Origin: RGIG5612 sp045604025
GTDB lineage: Bacteria; Bacillota; Clostridia; Lachnospirales; Lachnospiraceae
Direction: 5' to 3'
Assembly: GCA_045604025.1 (NCBI GenBank)
Contig: JAZUNG010000019.1
Location: 1 to 21,514 of the forward strand
Length of the DNA stretch: 21,514 bases
The notes under the pieces were generated by a model that did not search any database, was not told where the DNA came from, and saw only the letters and a list, made by a program, of their open reading frames with translations. Below, piece by piece: positions 1 to 9,276 of this stretch. Position 1 is the first letter of the stretch, and every line of letters begins with the position of its first letter. The position numbers were made by a program, and so were the translations under genes.

Positions 1-60
1 CGTCCTGCATACAAGAATGTAGTCAAACACGCGAAGTATGTGCCTATCAAGAAGAGATAA
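1..60 (+). CDS. C-terminal end of an unidentified protein (partial)
   Basis: An open frame enters from the left edge and gives 19 residues ending PIKKR before a TAA stop at 58-60. The stop overlaps the rarA start as TAATG, the same coupling seen at later junctions in this train, which is the main reason to believe it. The tail is basic (several Lys/Arg). It is too short to assign to a family, and no function is proposed. Confidence 0.55.
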   Translation, partial: RPAYKNVVKHAKYVPIKKR

Positions 61-1406
61 TGGATCTTTTTGAGTATGCCCATCAGAATAAACTGAAACA
101 GGAAGCCCCTCTCGCCTATAGGATCAGGCCCAGGACTCTGGATGAAATAGTCGGACAGAAGCATATTCTGGATCCAAAGAGCCAGCTGTACAGGTCGATC
201 AAGGCTGACCGGCTTTCTTCAGTTATTTTCTACGGGCCATCCGGTACAGGCAAGACCACTCTCGCCAGAGTGATCGCCAATACCACCTCTGCAGAGTTCA
301 GACAGCTGAATGCTACCATCGCCGGCAAGAAGGATATGGTGGATGTGGTAGAGCAGGCCAAGGTGACCAGCGGAGCATATGGCAGAAAAACCATACTGTT
401 CATAGACGAGATTCACCGCTTCAATAAGGCACAGCAGGATTATCTCCTGCCCTTCGTGGAGGATGGCACGGTCATACTGATCGGAGCCACCACGGAGAAT
501 CCTTATTTCGAGGTCAACCGTGCTCTGATATCCAGATCGCTGATATACGAACTGCATCCTCTGGATCAGGACGATATCAAGGTAATACTGAACAGGGCCA
601 TCACAGACAGAGAACGGGGCATGGGAGCATATAATGCTCGGATGGATGAGGATGCCCTGGATTTTATATCGGATTTTGCAGGCGGAGATGCCAGGGTGGC
701 CCTCAATGCCATGGAGCTGGCCATACTGACCACGGCTCCGTCTGAAGACGGTATCATACATATCACCACTGAGATCATTTCTCAGTGCATACAGAGAAAG
801 AACGTCCGTTATGACAAGGACGGAGACAACCATTACGACACCATTTCTGCTTTTATCAAGAGCATGAGGGGGTCTGATCCTGACGCGGTTGTTTATTATC
901 TGGCCAAGATGATATATGCTGGCGAGGACGTGAACTTCATAGCCAGACGCATCATGATATGCGCCGCAGAGGATGTCGGAAATGCAGATCCCAGAGCTCT
1001 GGAGGTAGCTGTGGCTGCGCAGCAGGCCGTGCATGTCCTCGGTATGCCGGAAGCCAGGATACCTTTGGCGCAGGCGGCCATCTATGTGGCATGCGCTCCG
1101 AAGAGCAACGCTTCATACCTGGCCATAGACAAGGCTCTGGAGGTTGTAAGAACAACGAATATCAGGACGGTCCCTCCTCATCTGCAGGACGCGCATTACA
1201 AGGGCGCAGCAGAGCTGGGACACGGACTGGATTATAAATATGCCCATGACTTTCCGGAGCATTATGTGGAACAGCAGTATCTGCCGGATGAGCTGGTAGG
1301 GCATGTATTTTATGACCCGGGCGTACTGGGTTACGAGAAGTCAATGAAGGAGAGGCTGGAACGCCTCAGGAACAGAAATAAAGACGCAGGTACAGACAAG
1401 GGTTGA
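60..1406 (+). CDS. rarA: Replication-associated recombination protein A (RarA/MgsA), AAA+ ATPase
   Basis: A 448-residue clamp-loader-like AAA+ ATPase of the RarA/MgsA/WRNIP1 family, which acts at stalled replication forks in the cytoplasm. Visible motifs are Walker A GPSGTGKT (59-66), Walker B ILFIDE (112-117) followed by the family-typical IHRFNKAQQD, and a sensor-1 region GATTENPYFEVN (142-153). The stretch MRGSDPDAVVYYLAKM and the later GEDVNFIARRI match the RarA C-terminal tetramerisation half, and length is normal for the family. The ATG overlaps the stop of the preceding frame (TAATG), with only a weak purine-rich GAAGAG ahead of it, so translational coupling is likely. The stop codon overlaps the start of the next gene. 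Family assignment is secure; the in vivo role is inferred from homologs. Confidence 0.95.
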   Translation: MDLFEYAHQNKLKQEAPLAYRIRPRTLDEIVGQKHILDPKSQLYRSIKADRLSSVIFYGPSGTGKTTLARVIANTTSAEFRQLNATIAGKKDMVDVVEQAKVTSGAYGRKTILFIDEIHRFNKAQQDYLLPFVEDGTVILIGATTENPYFEVNRALISRSLIYELHPLDQDDIKVILNRAITDRERGMGAYNARMDEDALDFISDFAGGDARVALNAMELAILTTAPSEDGIIHITTEIISQCIQRKNVRYDKDGDNHYDTISAFIKSMRGSDPDAVVYYLAKMIYAGEDVNFIARRIMICAAEDVGNADPRALEVAVAAQQAVHVLGMPEARIPLAQAAIYVACAPKSNASYLAIDKALEVVRTTNIRTVPPHLQDAHYKGAAELGHGLDYKYAHDFPEHYVEQQYLPDELVGHVFYDPGVLGYEKSMKERLERLRNRNKDAGTDKG

Positions 1407-4400
1407 ACGAGCTGATCTATGACGCCCTGATGCTCGGAAGGAACAAATTCGTAGCCAGAGAAGAATATCTGACCGCGAAGGGTGAAAAACAGCCGGTCTC
1501 ATTCGAAGCACAGGAGCACAATCTATATCTGACAAACATCATGAGTGATACTTCTGGTATCATTCATATTAAGCTGCTCTGTGAAGGCTTTGCGGAGATA
1601 GAAGTATTTGCTGATGACGACTTTATCACTCTGGAACGCAAGGTCATTACCACCGATGATTTCACAGACGGTGAGTTTCCTCTTACATTTACGATCCTGG
1701 CAGAACGTCTGCATGACGGAAGGAATTTCGCCAGGATTGTTTTCCGTACTCCGGTATGCACATCTGAAACGCGTATCATCGTACACAATCAGCTGGTAGC
1801 TGCAGTATCAGACCAGAGCAGACGCAGGGCTATCTCATCTGTCTACAGGGATTATCTGGATCTAAGGCTGGGGAATCTTTTCCAGACTGAGTGGCAGGAA
1901 CGCGCCATGAAGGCACTGTCTACTATCAACGGTTCAGAGAGAATGGATCTCTACCTGAGCCTGTACAAGGCTAATGTCCTGATCTCCATGGAGAGGTTCG
2001 AAGAGGCCCGGGATCTGATAGAATTCGTATCCGGACAGATCACGAAGCTCTCAGATCATGAATGGGACCTGATCAGCTACTATATGTATATCAGCAGCCT
2101 GTATGAGGCTGATGATGATGTGACCTTCAAGTCTCTCGAACTGGTCAGGGAATACTATGAACTGCACCCGTCATGGATCATACTGTGGATAATGATGTAT
2201 ATGGATCCCGAGCTGAACGTATCATCGAAAGAAATGATCGCCGATATGGAGGGCGAGTTCCTGCTCAGAGACTGCAACAGCCCGGCTATATACTATGAGG
2301 CAGCTGAAATCTACAGAAGAGAGCCCGAGCTGATCACCGAGCTGTCGGATTTCGCTCTTATGACTCTGTCATTTGCCGCAAGAGAGGACTTCCTGAATAT
2401 CGAGATTGCTCTCAGACTGGCTGACCTGGTCTGGGAGACTGACGAATACCTGCTGGAGACATCCAATATCCAGGCAGCTATACGTATCCTTGAGGCGGCC
2501 TATAAGAAGTTTGACAGCCACCTGGTACTCAAGTCCCTGTGCAAGCTCCTGGTATGTGCGGACTGCAGGGATACCAGATATCACGGGTATTTTGTAGACG
2601 CTATCAGGTCATTCCTGGAGACCAGGGATCTGTACAACTACTTCGTTTATACATCTGACCAGAGCAGCTTTACAGAACTTCCTGAGGCTGTACTGGAGCA
2701 TTTTGTGGGTATGGAGTCTGTTCTGGGTGACTACAGGGCTTACTATTTCGCCAGTGTGATCTCGCACAAGGATATTTACAGCAGTTATTACGGAAAATAC
2801 ATTGGCAGCATAGCAAGATTTGCTGCAGAGAACATAGAAGCCGGCAGGATAGACCGATCACTGGCTGTCATTTATGCGGATCTGATGGACAGCGACCTGC
2901 TGTCAAAAGAGCTGTACCAGCGTATGACAGAACTGCTCTGTACCAAAGAGGTGCATACGGACAATCCCATGGTAGTCAGTGTGCTCGTATTCCACAGAGA
3001 GTTCAACGAGTATCAGGAGTCATATCTGGAACACGGCAGAGCATATGTGCGCGTATTTACATCCGACGCAGTTGTCCTGTTCAAGGATATCGCCGGCAAT
3101 CTGTATTACAATATCTCCTGTGAGATCTCAGATCTGATCGACAGGGAAAAGTATATCAGAAAATGCATTCAGAACTCTCAGATCAGCAGGTATATGCTGG
3201 TGGGAGATAATTTTGAGAAGCTCAAGGAGATCAAGGAACTCTCAGAGATCCTGGAGTATCTGTTCCGCAACATAGGAAGCGGAAGCCTCAGGACATCATA
3301 CGAGCAGAAGGTACTCAGGGATCTGATAGATCTGTACAGCAGCAGTTCTCCGGACAAAGAGGTCAGCGACCGTCTGATCAGTTTCATGCAATTTGAACTG
3401 GATGACTCTACACGCGGCAGGCTGATCGAGGTCATGATAGACCGCAAGATGTACAAGGAGGCCTTTCTTGAGATAGAGAAGAACGGATTTGCCGGGATAT
3501 CGTCTGAGTACGCGGCATCCCTGGCTCATATGCTGGCAGAGCTCTCAGATTATGAAAAGGATCCCATGATGACCGAATTGTGCCGCAAGGCGTATGTGGA
3601 TACTGAATTCGATCCGATCATATTCAAATACATGTGCAGGAACTTCGACGATGATATGGATGTACTCCTGTCCATGTACGACGAGGCTCATGAGCACAAT
3701 GTATCAGATACGCTGATATGTGAACGCCTCCTGAGGGCAATGATCAGCCAGCACAGAAGCGTTAACCTGCGCGAAGAGATATTTAAGAGATATTTTGATG
3801 TCGGTGACGACAGGGAGCTGCTGGTCAGCTTTATGGAATTCGCGTCAGATCAGTGGCTGTATGAGAAGCAGGCCGGCGCAGAATTCATATTCACATACAT
3901 TGAGCAGTATATTGAAGAAGAAAAGGAATTTCCTGACAGGGTCATCGTGGCATACCTGCTGCACGCTATGAACATAGAGCATCCTGAAACACGTACGCTG
4001 AGAGTAGTCGAAGGCAGGCTCAAAGACCTCGTAAGACGCAGCATCATGCTCGAGGAATTCAAGGCGTTCGGAAGGTATTTCAGGCTGCCTACCGTCCTTA
4101 CCAATACATATATAGCAGAGACATTTGATTCCTCAAGGGAAGAGGATGAGGATGAGCCTGTGACCAGGGCCAATCTCTTTGCAGGAGCACCTGTCATCAG
4201 CTACGAGCTGAACCAGAGAGGCGGCAGCGTGAAGGCCAGTGAGGCCATGAAGGAGATAGTGGAAGGTATCTACTGCCATTACTTTACACTGTTCTATGGT
4301 GAGAGCGTCAGCTATACCATCGGAAACAGCCCGGCCACGGTTGTGACATACAATGATCTGCAGATAGTCAGAGACGGATCCAGATACTCTGAGATCAATG

Positions 4401-4498
4401 ACATGATACAGCTTCTGTACAAGAGAGACGCCGATGCTCTCGAGGAAGCGATAGAGAATTATTACATCAAGAATGAACTGATAGACAGACTATTTTAG
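1403..4498 (+). CDS. Large helical-repeat protein, DUF5717-like, function unknown
   Basis: A 1031-residue soluble protein without signal peptide or clear membrane segment. Residues about 30-135 look beta-rich (alternating hydrophobic strands around FEAQEHNLYLTN and the FAEIEVFADDDF region). From about 140 to 900 it is a long run of amphipathic helices of TPR or alpha-solenoid character. An acidic linker (SSREEDEDEP) leads to a compact C-terminal part from about 935 that ends NELIDRLF. The overall plan matches my memory of the DUF5717 family of Lachnospiraceae. The start is a TTG whose bases overlap the rarA TGA (TTGA); an ATG at 1430 is the alternative but has no better ribosome binding site. 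Three bases separate the gene from the Hsp70-like gene downstream. A scaffold or adaptor for that partner is plausible but inferred. No enzymatic motif was seen. Confidence 0.8.
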   Translation: MNELIYDALMLGRNKFVAREEYLTAKGEKQPVSFEAQEHNLYLTNIMSDTSGIIHIKLLCEGFAEIEVFADDDFITLERKVITTDDFTDGEFPLTFTILAERLHDGRNFARIVFRTPVCTSETRIIVHNQLVAAVSDQSRRRAISSVYRDYLDLRLGNLFQTEWQERAMKALSTINGSERMDLYLSLYKANVLISMERFEEARDLIEFVSGQITKLSDHEWDLISYYMYISSLYEADDDVTFKSLELVREYYELHPSWIILWIMMYMDPELNVSSKEMIADMEGEFLLRDCNSPAIYYEAAEIYRREPELITELSDFALMTLSFAAREDFLNIEIALRLADLVWETDEYLLETSNIQAAIRILEAAYKKFDSHLVLKSLCKLLVCADCRDTRYHGYFVDAIRSFLETRDLYNYFVYTSDQSSFTELPEAVLEHFVGMESVLGDYRAYYFASVISHKDIYSSYYGKYIGSIARFAAENIEAGRIDRSLAVIYADLMDSDLLSKELYQRMTELLCTKEVHTDNPMVVSVLVFHREFNEYQESYLEHGRAYVRVFTSDAVVLFKDIAGNLYYNISCEISDLIDREKYIRKCIQNSQISRYMLVGDNFEKLKEIKELSEILEYLFRNIGSGSLRTSYEQKVLRDLIDLYSSSSPDKEVSDRLISFMQFELDDSTRGRLIEVMIDRKMYKEAFLEIEKNGFAGISSEYAASLAHMLAELSDYEKDPMMTELCRKAYVDTEFDPIIFKYMCRNFDDDMDVLLSMYDEAHEHNVSDTLICERLLRAMISQHRSVNLREEIFKRYFDVGDDRELLVSFMEFASDQWLYEKQAGAEFIFTYIEQYIEEEKEFPDRVIVAYLLHAMNIEHPETRTLRVVEGRLKDLVRRSIMLEEFKAFGRYFRLPTVLTNTYIAETFDSSREEDEDEPVTRANLFAGAPVISYELNQRGGSVKASEAMKEIVEGIYCHYFTLFYGESVSYTIGNSPATVVTYNDLQIVRDGSRYSEINDMIQLLYKRDADALEEAIENYYIKNELIDRLF

Positions 4499-4501
4499 GA
4501 T

Positions 4502-5776
4502 ATGGAAAAACAGCCGCTTATCATAGGTCTCGACCTGACAAATGAATACTGCCAGGCATGTTATTACAATCTGCGTCACCAACGTCCCGAGTCGGTGATG
4601 ACAGGTGCTGCCGTCATGCGCTACATGATCCCTGCAGTGCTGTGCTTCCATGAGGAGAGACAGGACTGGCTGATAGGTGAAGAAGCCATGCTCTATGCTG
4701 AGAGAAGTGGCACATATCTGTTCAGGGATCTCTTAAAGAACATGATGGACGGGGAGACCTGTGAGATCAACGGCGCCAGACATACCTATGACAGTCTGTT
4801 GGCAGTCTTCTTCGGCAAGCTCCTGGAACTGATACAGATCCATTCGGGCCTCACATCTGTTGAGAATATCACGGTGACAGTAAGAAATGTCAGCATGGAA
4901 GTCAGGAAGGCCGTTGAAAACGTATTCAATATCCTGCAGGTAGACCCTGACAAGGTCAGACTACTGAGCTATGCTGAGAGTTTCGCGTACTATGTACTGA
5001 ACGAAGATGAAAATCTGTGGCAGGACGGTGCGGTACTGTTTGATTTCGATTATGACGGATTCTTTATCAAGCAGCTGACACTGGCAGGTACTCCGAAGAG
5101 ACCGCTCCTGTATGTAAATGAGCACAACCGTTCCATGGATTTCTTTATAAAAGACCTGGCCAGTGAGATCCTGAGAAATGATCTGGATGCCAAACTGTCA
5201 GAGGCGTATGAGGATATCAACTTCTCCGGCCCTAAATGCAGCGTGTTCTTCACGGGATCCGGTTTTTCAGAACTCTGGTTTGTAAAGACACTGGAGCTGA
5301 TATCTGCCAGCTGCAGAGTGTTCAAGGGGAACAATCTGTATGTCAAGGGAGCATGTCTGGCAGGCTATATCCGTGCATTTAAGGAAGGAAAGGATTATCC
5401 CATCATATGCAAGGGCAGGACCAGGGCTTCCATATCTCTGGTGAACAGATATCATGGAGAGATCACGGAAACAGAACTGTCCAGGGCTGCATGCGACTGG
5501 TATGAGGCTGGCTGCGTGAGGGATTTCATCCTGGATAATGATGCCAGCGCCGAGTTTATCATCACCTCGCTTGTGAGCAGAGAGAGGACCAGCATCATGT
5601 TTGACCTCAGCTCGTTCCCGGCCAGACCGCCTATGACGACGAGAGTAGAGGTGTCGGTCAGGTATCTGAACGAGGCAGAGTGTGAGATCAGGGTGACTGA
5701 CAAGGGCTTCGGAGGATTCTTCGCGGGAAGCGGAGCGGAAGTTACAAAAAGACTGAATCTGGAGGGATATATCTGA
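4502..5776 (+). CDS. Hsp70/actin-fold protein, DUF5716-like, function unknown
   Basis: A 424-residue cytoplasmic protein whose motif order follows the Hsp70/actin nucleotide-binding domain. A phosphate-1-like strand-turn LIIGLDLTNEYCQACYY lies at 6-22. A connect-1-like block with NITVTVRNVSMEVRKAVENV and then LLSYAESFAYYVL is at 122-166. AVLFDFDYDGFFIKQL (177-192) sits where Hsp70 has its glycine-rich phosphate-2 loop, and CSVFFTGSGFSELWF (246-260) plus KGACLAGYIRA (282-292) form an adenosine-like region. The phosphate-2 glycines are mostly gone. The last 120 residues are beta-rich; TTRVEVSVRYLNEAECEIRV recalls the end of an Hsp70 substrate-binding domain. It resembles what I remember as DUF5716. 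The start has only AGGA one base upstream and no in-frame alternative, so coupling to the upstream gene is likely. The stop overlaps the next ATG (TGATG). Confidence 0.8.
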   Translation: MEKQPLIIGLDLTNEYCQACYYNLRHQRPESVMTGAAVMRYMIPAVLCFHEERQDWLIGEEAMLYAERSGTYLFRDLLKNMMDGETCEINGARHTYDSLLAVFFGKLLELIQIHSGLTSVENITVTVRNVSMEVRKAVENVFNILQVDPDKVRLLSYAESFAYYVLNEDENLWQDGAVLFDFDYDGFFIKQLTLAGTPKRPLLYVNEHNRSMDFFIKDLASEILRNDLDAKLSEAYEDINFSGPKCSVFFTGSGFSELWFVKTLELISASCRVFKGNNLYVKGACLAGYIRAFKEGKDYPIICKGRTRASISLVNRYHGEITETELSRAACDWYEAGCVRDFILDNDASAEFIITSLVSRERTSIMFDLSSFPARPPMTTRVEVSVRYLNEAECEIRVTDKGFGGFFAGSGAEVTKRLNLEGYI

Positions 5777-6576
5777 TGCTTCAGTGTTGTTCCGTACAGG
5801 CTAAAAATCCATACTATATCGGTGCCCTCGATATGAATGTATATACTCTCGAGGAGATCAACTACTTTGTATACAATCACATGAATCTTGTATACAGAGA
5901 ATTCTTCTGCGAGCAGCTGTATGATTACATCGAGCATGACCTGGGTCAGGAAGAGCTGGCAGCTTCTTTGAGAGAAGTAGAAAGGTCCGGCGGACAGATA
6001 CAGGATTTCATCACATGTCTTCTGAAGGGCAGCTGGTATTATTCGCCGGCAGATCTGTCAGCGGCAGCTCCCCTGATCACGAGCATCAACAACATGACGC
6101 GCGCGGAGAGGATGACTCTCGAGGCAGAGTCCATGCTCAGACAGAAGAGATATGAGTCTGCCCTGCATATATATTTCGATATACTCAACAACATGGATGA
6201 GGACGGTGAGAACAAGGGATTCTATGCCAGGATCGCATTCTCTATAGGCATCATTTACGCCCGTCTGTTCATGAGCCGCAATGCCAATTCATACTTCGCA
6301 TACGCGTATGAGCTGTTCCCGGATCCGGTATATGCCAAGGCATGTGTATACATGAGTATCATAAACAATGACGATGAAGAACTCCTCAGAACCATCATCA
6401 AGTACAAGGTCTCTGATGATGCTCTGCAGACTATCAGAAAACGTATCGACAGCATCAGGAGCCAGATCAGAAAGAGCCCTGAGATGCAGCAGTATATGGA
6501 CTCTGCAAGAAATGAGATCGGATTTGAAAATGTCGTGGCAAATTTCAAGCGGGAGTATTATACTATATTAAGTTAG
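5776..6576 (+). CDS. Helical-repeat protein, third gene of the DUF5717/5716 block, function unknown
   Basis: A 266-residue, probably cytoplasmic protein with no recognisable catalytic motif. The N-terminal half has a Cys-containing start (LQCCSVQAKNPYYIGALD) followed by aromatic-rich helices. The centre (about 110-215) has TPR-like helix pairs such as AESMLRQKRYESALHIYFDI and a following pair ending YAYELFPDP. The C-terminus is a charged helix. The ATG overlaps the stop of the Hsp70-like gene and has a strong GGAGGG ribosome binding site at 5761-5766, nine bases away, so it is clearly translated together with that gene. Thirty-six bases separate it from valS without a visible terminator. A co-factor role with its two upstream neighbours is inferred only from gene order. 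I do not recognise the family by name. Confidence 0.75.
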   Translation: MLQCCSVQAKNPYYIGALDMNVYTLEEINYFVYNHMNLVYREFFCEQLYDYIEHDLGQEELAASLREVERSGGQIQDFITCLLKGSWYYSPADLSAAAPLITSINNMTRAERMTLEAESMLRQKRYESALHIYFDILNNMDEDGENKGFYARIAFSIGIIYARLFMSRNANSYFAYAYELFPDPVYAKACVYMSIINNDDEELLRTIIKYKVSDDALQTIRKRIDSIRSQIRKSPEMQQYMDSARNEIGFENVVANFKREYYTILS

Positions 6577-6612
6577 GCATTTTTACAAAAATAAACCTGG
6601 AAAGAAGAAAAC

Positions 6613-9276
6613 ATGAAGGAACTGGCAAAGAATTACGATCCCAAGGAGATCGAACAGAGAATATATGACAACTGGCTTGAAAAGAAGTATTTTCATGCTG
6701 AGCCGAACCCGGACAAGAAACCATTTACCATCGTCATGCCGCCTCCGAATATCACCGGACAGCTGCACATGGGTCATGCCCTGAACAACACTCTGCAGGA
6801 TATCGTCATCCGTGAGAAGAGGATGCAGGGCTATAACGCTCTGTGGCAGCCCGGATGTGATCACGCCTCTATCGCGACTGAGGTCAAGATCATCGAGCAG
6901 CTGAAGAAGGAAGGCATCTCCAAGGAGGACCTGGGAAGAGAGGGATTCCTGGAGAGAGCATGGAAGTGGAAGGAAGAGTATGGCGGACGTATCGTAAACC
7001 AGCTGAAACAGCTGGGATCTTCTGCTGACTGGGACCGCGAACGGTTTACCATGGACGAGGGCTGCTCTGATGCTGTTCTGGAGGTATTCGTAAGATACTA
7101 TGAAAAAGGCCTGATCTACAAGGGAACCAAGATCATCAACTGGTGCCCGAAGTGTGAGACATCTGTCAGCGATGCGGAGGTAGAGCACAAGGATACAGCA
7201 GGCAAGTTCTGGCATATCAATTATCCTGTAAAGGGTGAAGATACATTCATCGAGATCGCAACTACCAGACCCGAGACCATGCTCGGAGATACCGCTGTAG
7301 TTGTTCATCCCGAAGATCCGAGATATCAGCAGTTTATAGGCAAGACCTGTATACTGCCCCTGGTCGGAAGAGAACTCCCGATCATCGCAGATGAGTATAT
7401 CGACCTGGAGGTCGGAACAGGTGCCATGAAGGTTACCCCCGCGCACGACCCTAATGACTTCGAACTGGGCAGAAAGTACGGTCTCGAGGAGATCTGCGTA
7501 TTTACTGATGACGGACACATCAATGAACTGGGCGGCGCATACTGTGGCATGACCACCATGGAAGCCAGAGACAGAATCGTAGAGGATCTGGAGGCTCAGG
7601 GCCTCCTGGTCAAGACCGTGGATCACGAGCATGCAGTAGGCTATCACGACAGATGCGGAACCATTATCGAGCCTATGATCAAGCAGCAGTGGTTCGTCAA
7701 GATGGACGAGCTCATCAAACCTGCTATCAAGGCAGTTGATGAGGGAGAAGTCAGACTGATCCCGAAGAGGATGGAGAAGCTCTATCACAACTGGACAGAC
7801 AATATCCGTGACTGGTGTATCTCCAGACAGCTCTGGTGGGGACACAGGATACCTGCATATTACTGCGATGAATGCGGTGAGATGATAGTTGCCAAGGAAG
7901 AGCCTGGTGTCTGCCCGAAGTGTGGCTGCACGCATTTCACGCAGGACGAAGACTGCCTGGATACCTGGTTCTCATCGGCTCTGTGGCCTTTCAGCACACT
8001 GGGATGGCCGGATGACAATGAGGATGTAAAGCATTTCTATCCTACAGACCTGCTGATCACAGGATATGACATCATATTCTTCTGGGTCATCAGGATGATA
8101 TTCTCAGGCTATGAGCTGATGGGAGAGAGACCTTACAAGGCAGTTCTCTTTACCGGTCTGGTCAGGGATGAGCTGGGACGCAAGATGAGCAAGTCTCTGG
8201 GCAATGGTATCGATCCGCTGGTAGTTATCGACCAGTACGGAGCCGACGCGCTCAGATTTACCCTGGCAACAGGCAATACGCCTGGCAATGACATGCGTTT
8301 CTATTATGAGCGTGTGGAAGCCAGCAGAAACTTTGCAAACAAGATCTGGAACGCATCCAGATTTATCATGATGAATATGCCTGAAGAAGGCGTGGGTACA
8401 GTAGATGCCGACCTTCTGACAGATGCAGATAAATGGATCCTGTCCAAGGCCAACAAGCTCACACAGGCTGTAACAGCCAATCTGGACAGATACGAGATAG
8501 GTCTGGCAGCAGACAAGCTTTATGAGTTTATCTGGGAAGAGTTCTGCGACTGGTATATCGAGATGGTCAAGCCTCGTCTGTATGGTGATGACAGCGAGGA
8601 CAAGAAGGCTGCTCTGTGGACACTTCAGACGGTGCTTATGACAGCTCTGAAGCTCCTTCATCCTTATATGCCTTTCGTTACAGAAGAGATCTATACTACC
8701 ATCCAGCCATTGATGAGCGCAGAATATCCGGAAGAGTCCATCATGATCTCTGCATGGCCTGTATATGATGAGAACAGGGTATTTGAAGATTCCGAAGAGG
8801 AGGTCGAGCTGATCAAGGAGGCCGTAAGAGGCATCCGTAACGGCAGAACGAACCTGGGTGTTCCTCTGTCCAAGAAGGCAGCAGTATATGTGGTCTCAGG
8901 ATCTTCACATATAAGAGATATATTTGAGAAGGGAAAAGTATTCTTCCAGACACTGGGCAAGGCAACTGAAGTAAATATCCAGGATGGTATGACAGGCATA
9001 AAAGAAGATGCATTGTCAGTTCCGCTTGCAGATGTTACAATATATATCCCTCTTGAGGAACTGGTAGATATCTCCAAAGAGATCGAAAGACTGGAAGGCG
9101 AGGTAAAGCGTCTGACCGGTGAGATCGCGAGAGCTGACGGCATGCTGAACAATGAGAGATTCATCAGCAAAGCTCCGGAGGCCAAGATAGCTGAGGAGAG
9201 AGAGAAGAGAGAAAAGTATTCAAAGATGCTGGAGCAGGTAAAGAGCCAGCTGGAAAAGCTTAACGGGAGTATGTAA
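6613..9276 (+). CDS. valS: Valine--tRNA ligase (ValRS)
   Basis: An 887-residue class Ia aminoacyl-tRNA synthetase that charges tRNA-Val with valine in the cytoplasm. The HIGH signature appears as HMGH (52-55) inside PPPNITGQLHMGHALN, and KMSKS is at 524-528. The CP1 editing domain carries the family stretch ATTRPETMLGDTAVVV and GTGAMKVTPAHDPNDFE. Cysteine pairs at about 178-181 (CPKC) and at 418/421 and 434/437 (CDEC, CPKC) mark zinc-binding knuckles. The C-terminal 65 residues form the charged coiled coil that contacts tRNA. Length is normal. The ATG has a GGAAAG/AGAAG purine tract 5-12 bases upstream. The 36-bp gap ahead is far too short for a T-box leader, so any T-box would have to act at a distant promoter. 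The stop overlaps the next small gene (TAATG). Confidence 0.98.
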   Translation: MKELAKNYDPKEIEQRIYDNWLEKKYFHAEPNPDKKPFTIVMPPPNITGQLHMGHALNNTLQDIVIREKRMQGYNALWQPGCDHASIATEVKIIEQLKKEGISKEDLGREGFLERAWKWKEEYGGRIVNQLKQLGSSADWDRERFTMDEGCSDAVLEVFVRYYEKGLIYKGTKIINWCPKCETSVSDAEVEHKDTAGKFWHINYPVKGEDTFIEIATTRPETMLGDTAVVVHPEDPRYQQFIGKTCILPLVGRELPIIADEYIDLEVGTGAMKVTPAHDPNDFELGRKYGLEEICVFTDDGHINELGGAYCGMTTMEARDRIVEDLEAQGLLVKTVDHEHAVGYHDRCGTIIEPMIKQQWFVKMDELIKPAIKAVDEGEVRLIPKRMEKLYHNWTDNIRDWCISRQLWWGHRIPAYYCDECGEMIVAKEEPGVCPKCGCTHFTQDEDCLDTWFSSALWPFSTLGWPDDNEDVKHFYPTDLLITGYDIIFFWVIRMIFSGYELMGERPYKAVLFTGLVRDELGRKMSKSLGNGIDPLVVIDQYGADALRFTLATGNTPGNDMRFYYERVEASRNFANKIWNASRFIMMNMPEEGVGTVDADLLTDADKWILSKANKLTQAVTANLDRYEIGLAADKLYEFIWEEFCDWYIEMVKPRLYGDDSEDKKAALWTLQTVLMTALKLLHPYMPFVTEEIYTTIQPLMSAEYPEESIMISAWPVYDENRVFEDSEEEVELIKEAVRGIRNGRTNLGVPLSKKAAVYVVSGSSHIRDIFEKGKVFFQTLGKATEVNIQDGMTGIKEDALSVPLADVTIYIPLEELVDISKEIERLEGEVKRLTGEIARADGMLNNERFISKAPEAKIAEEREKREKYSKMLEQVKSQLEKLNGSM

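Noticed and set aside
219..1034. 271-codon open frame antisense to rarA
   Set aside because: It shadows the AAA+ domain of rarA, has no ribosome binding site, and its translation has the odd composition typical of antisense frames.
6577..6612. T-box leader for valS
   Set aside because: The gap is only 36 bases and has no T-box consensus or terminator hairpin.
6583..7935. 450-codon open frame antisense to valS
   Set aside because: It lies wholly over the conserved valS catalytic and editing domains. Its product has no coherent domain and is explained by the codon bias of the true gene on the other strand.
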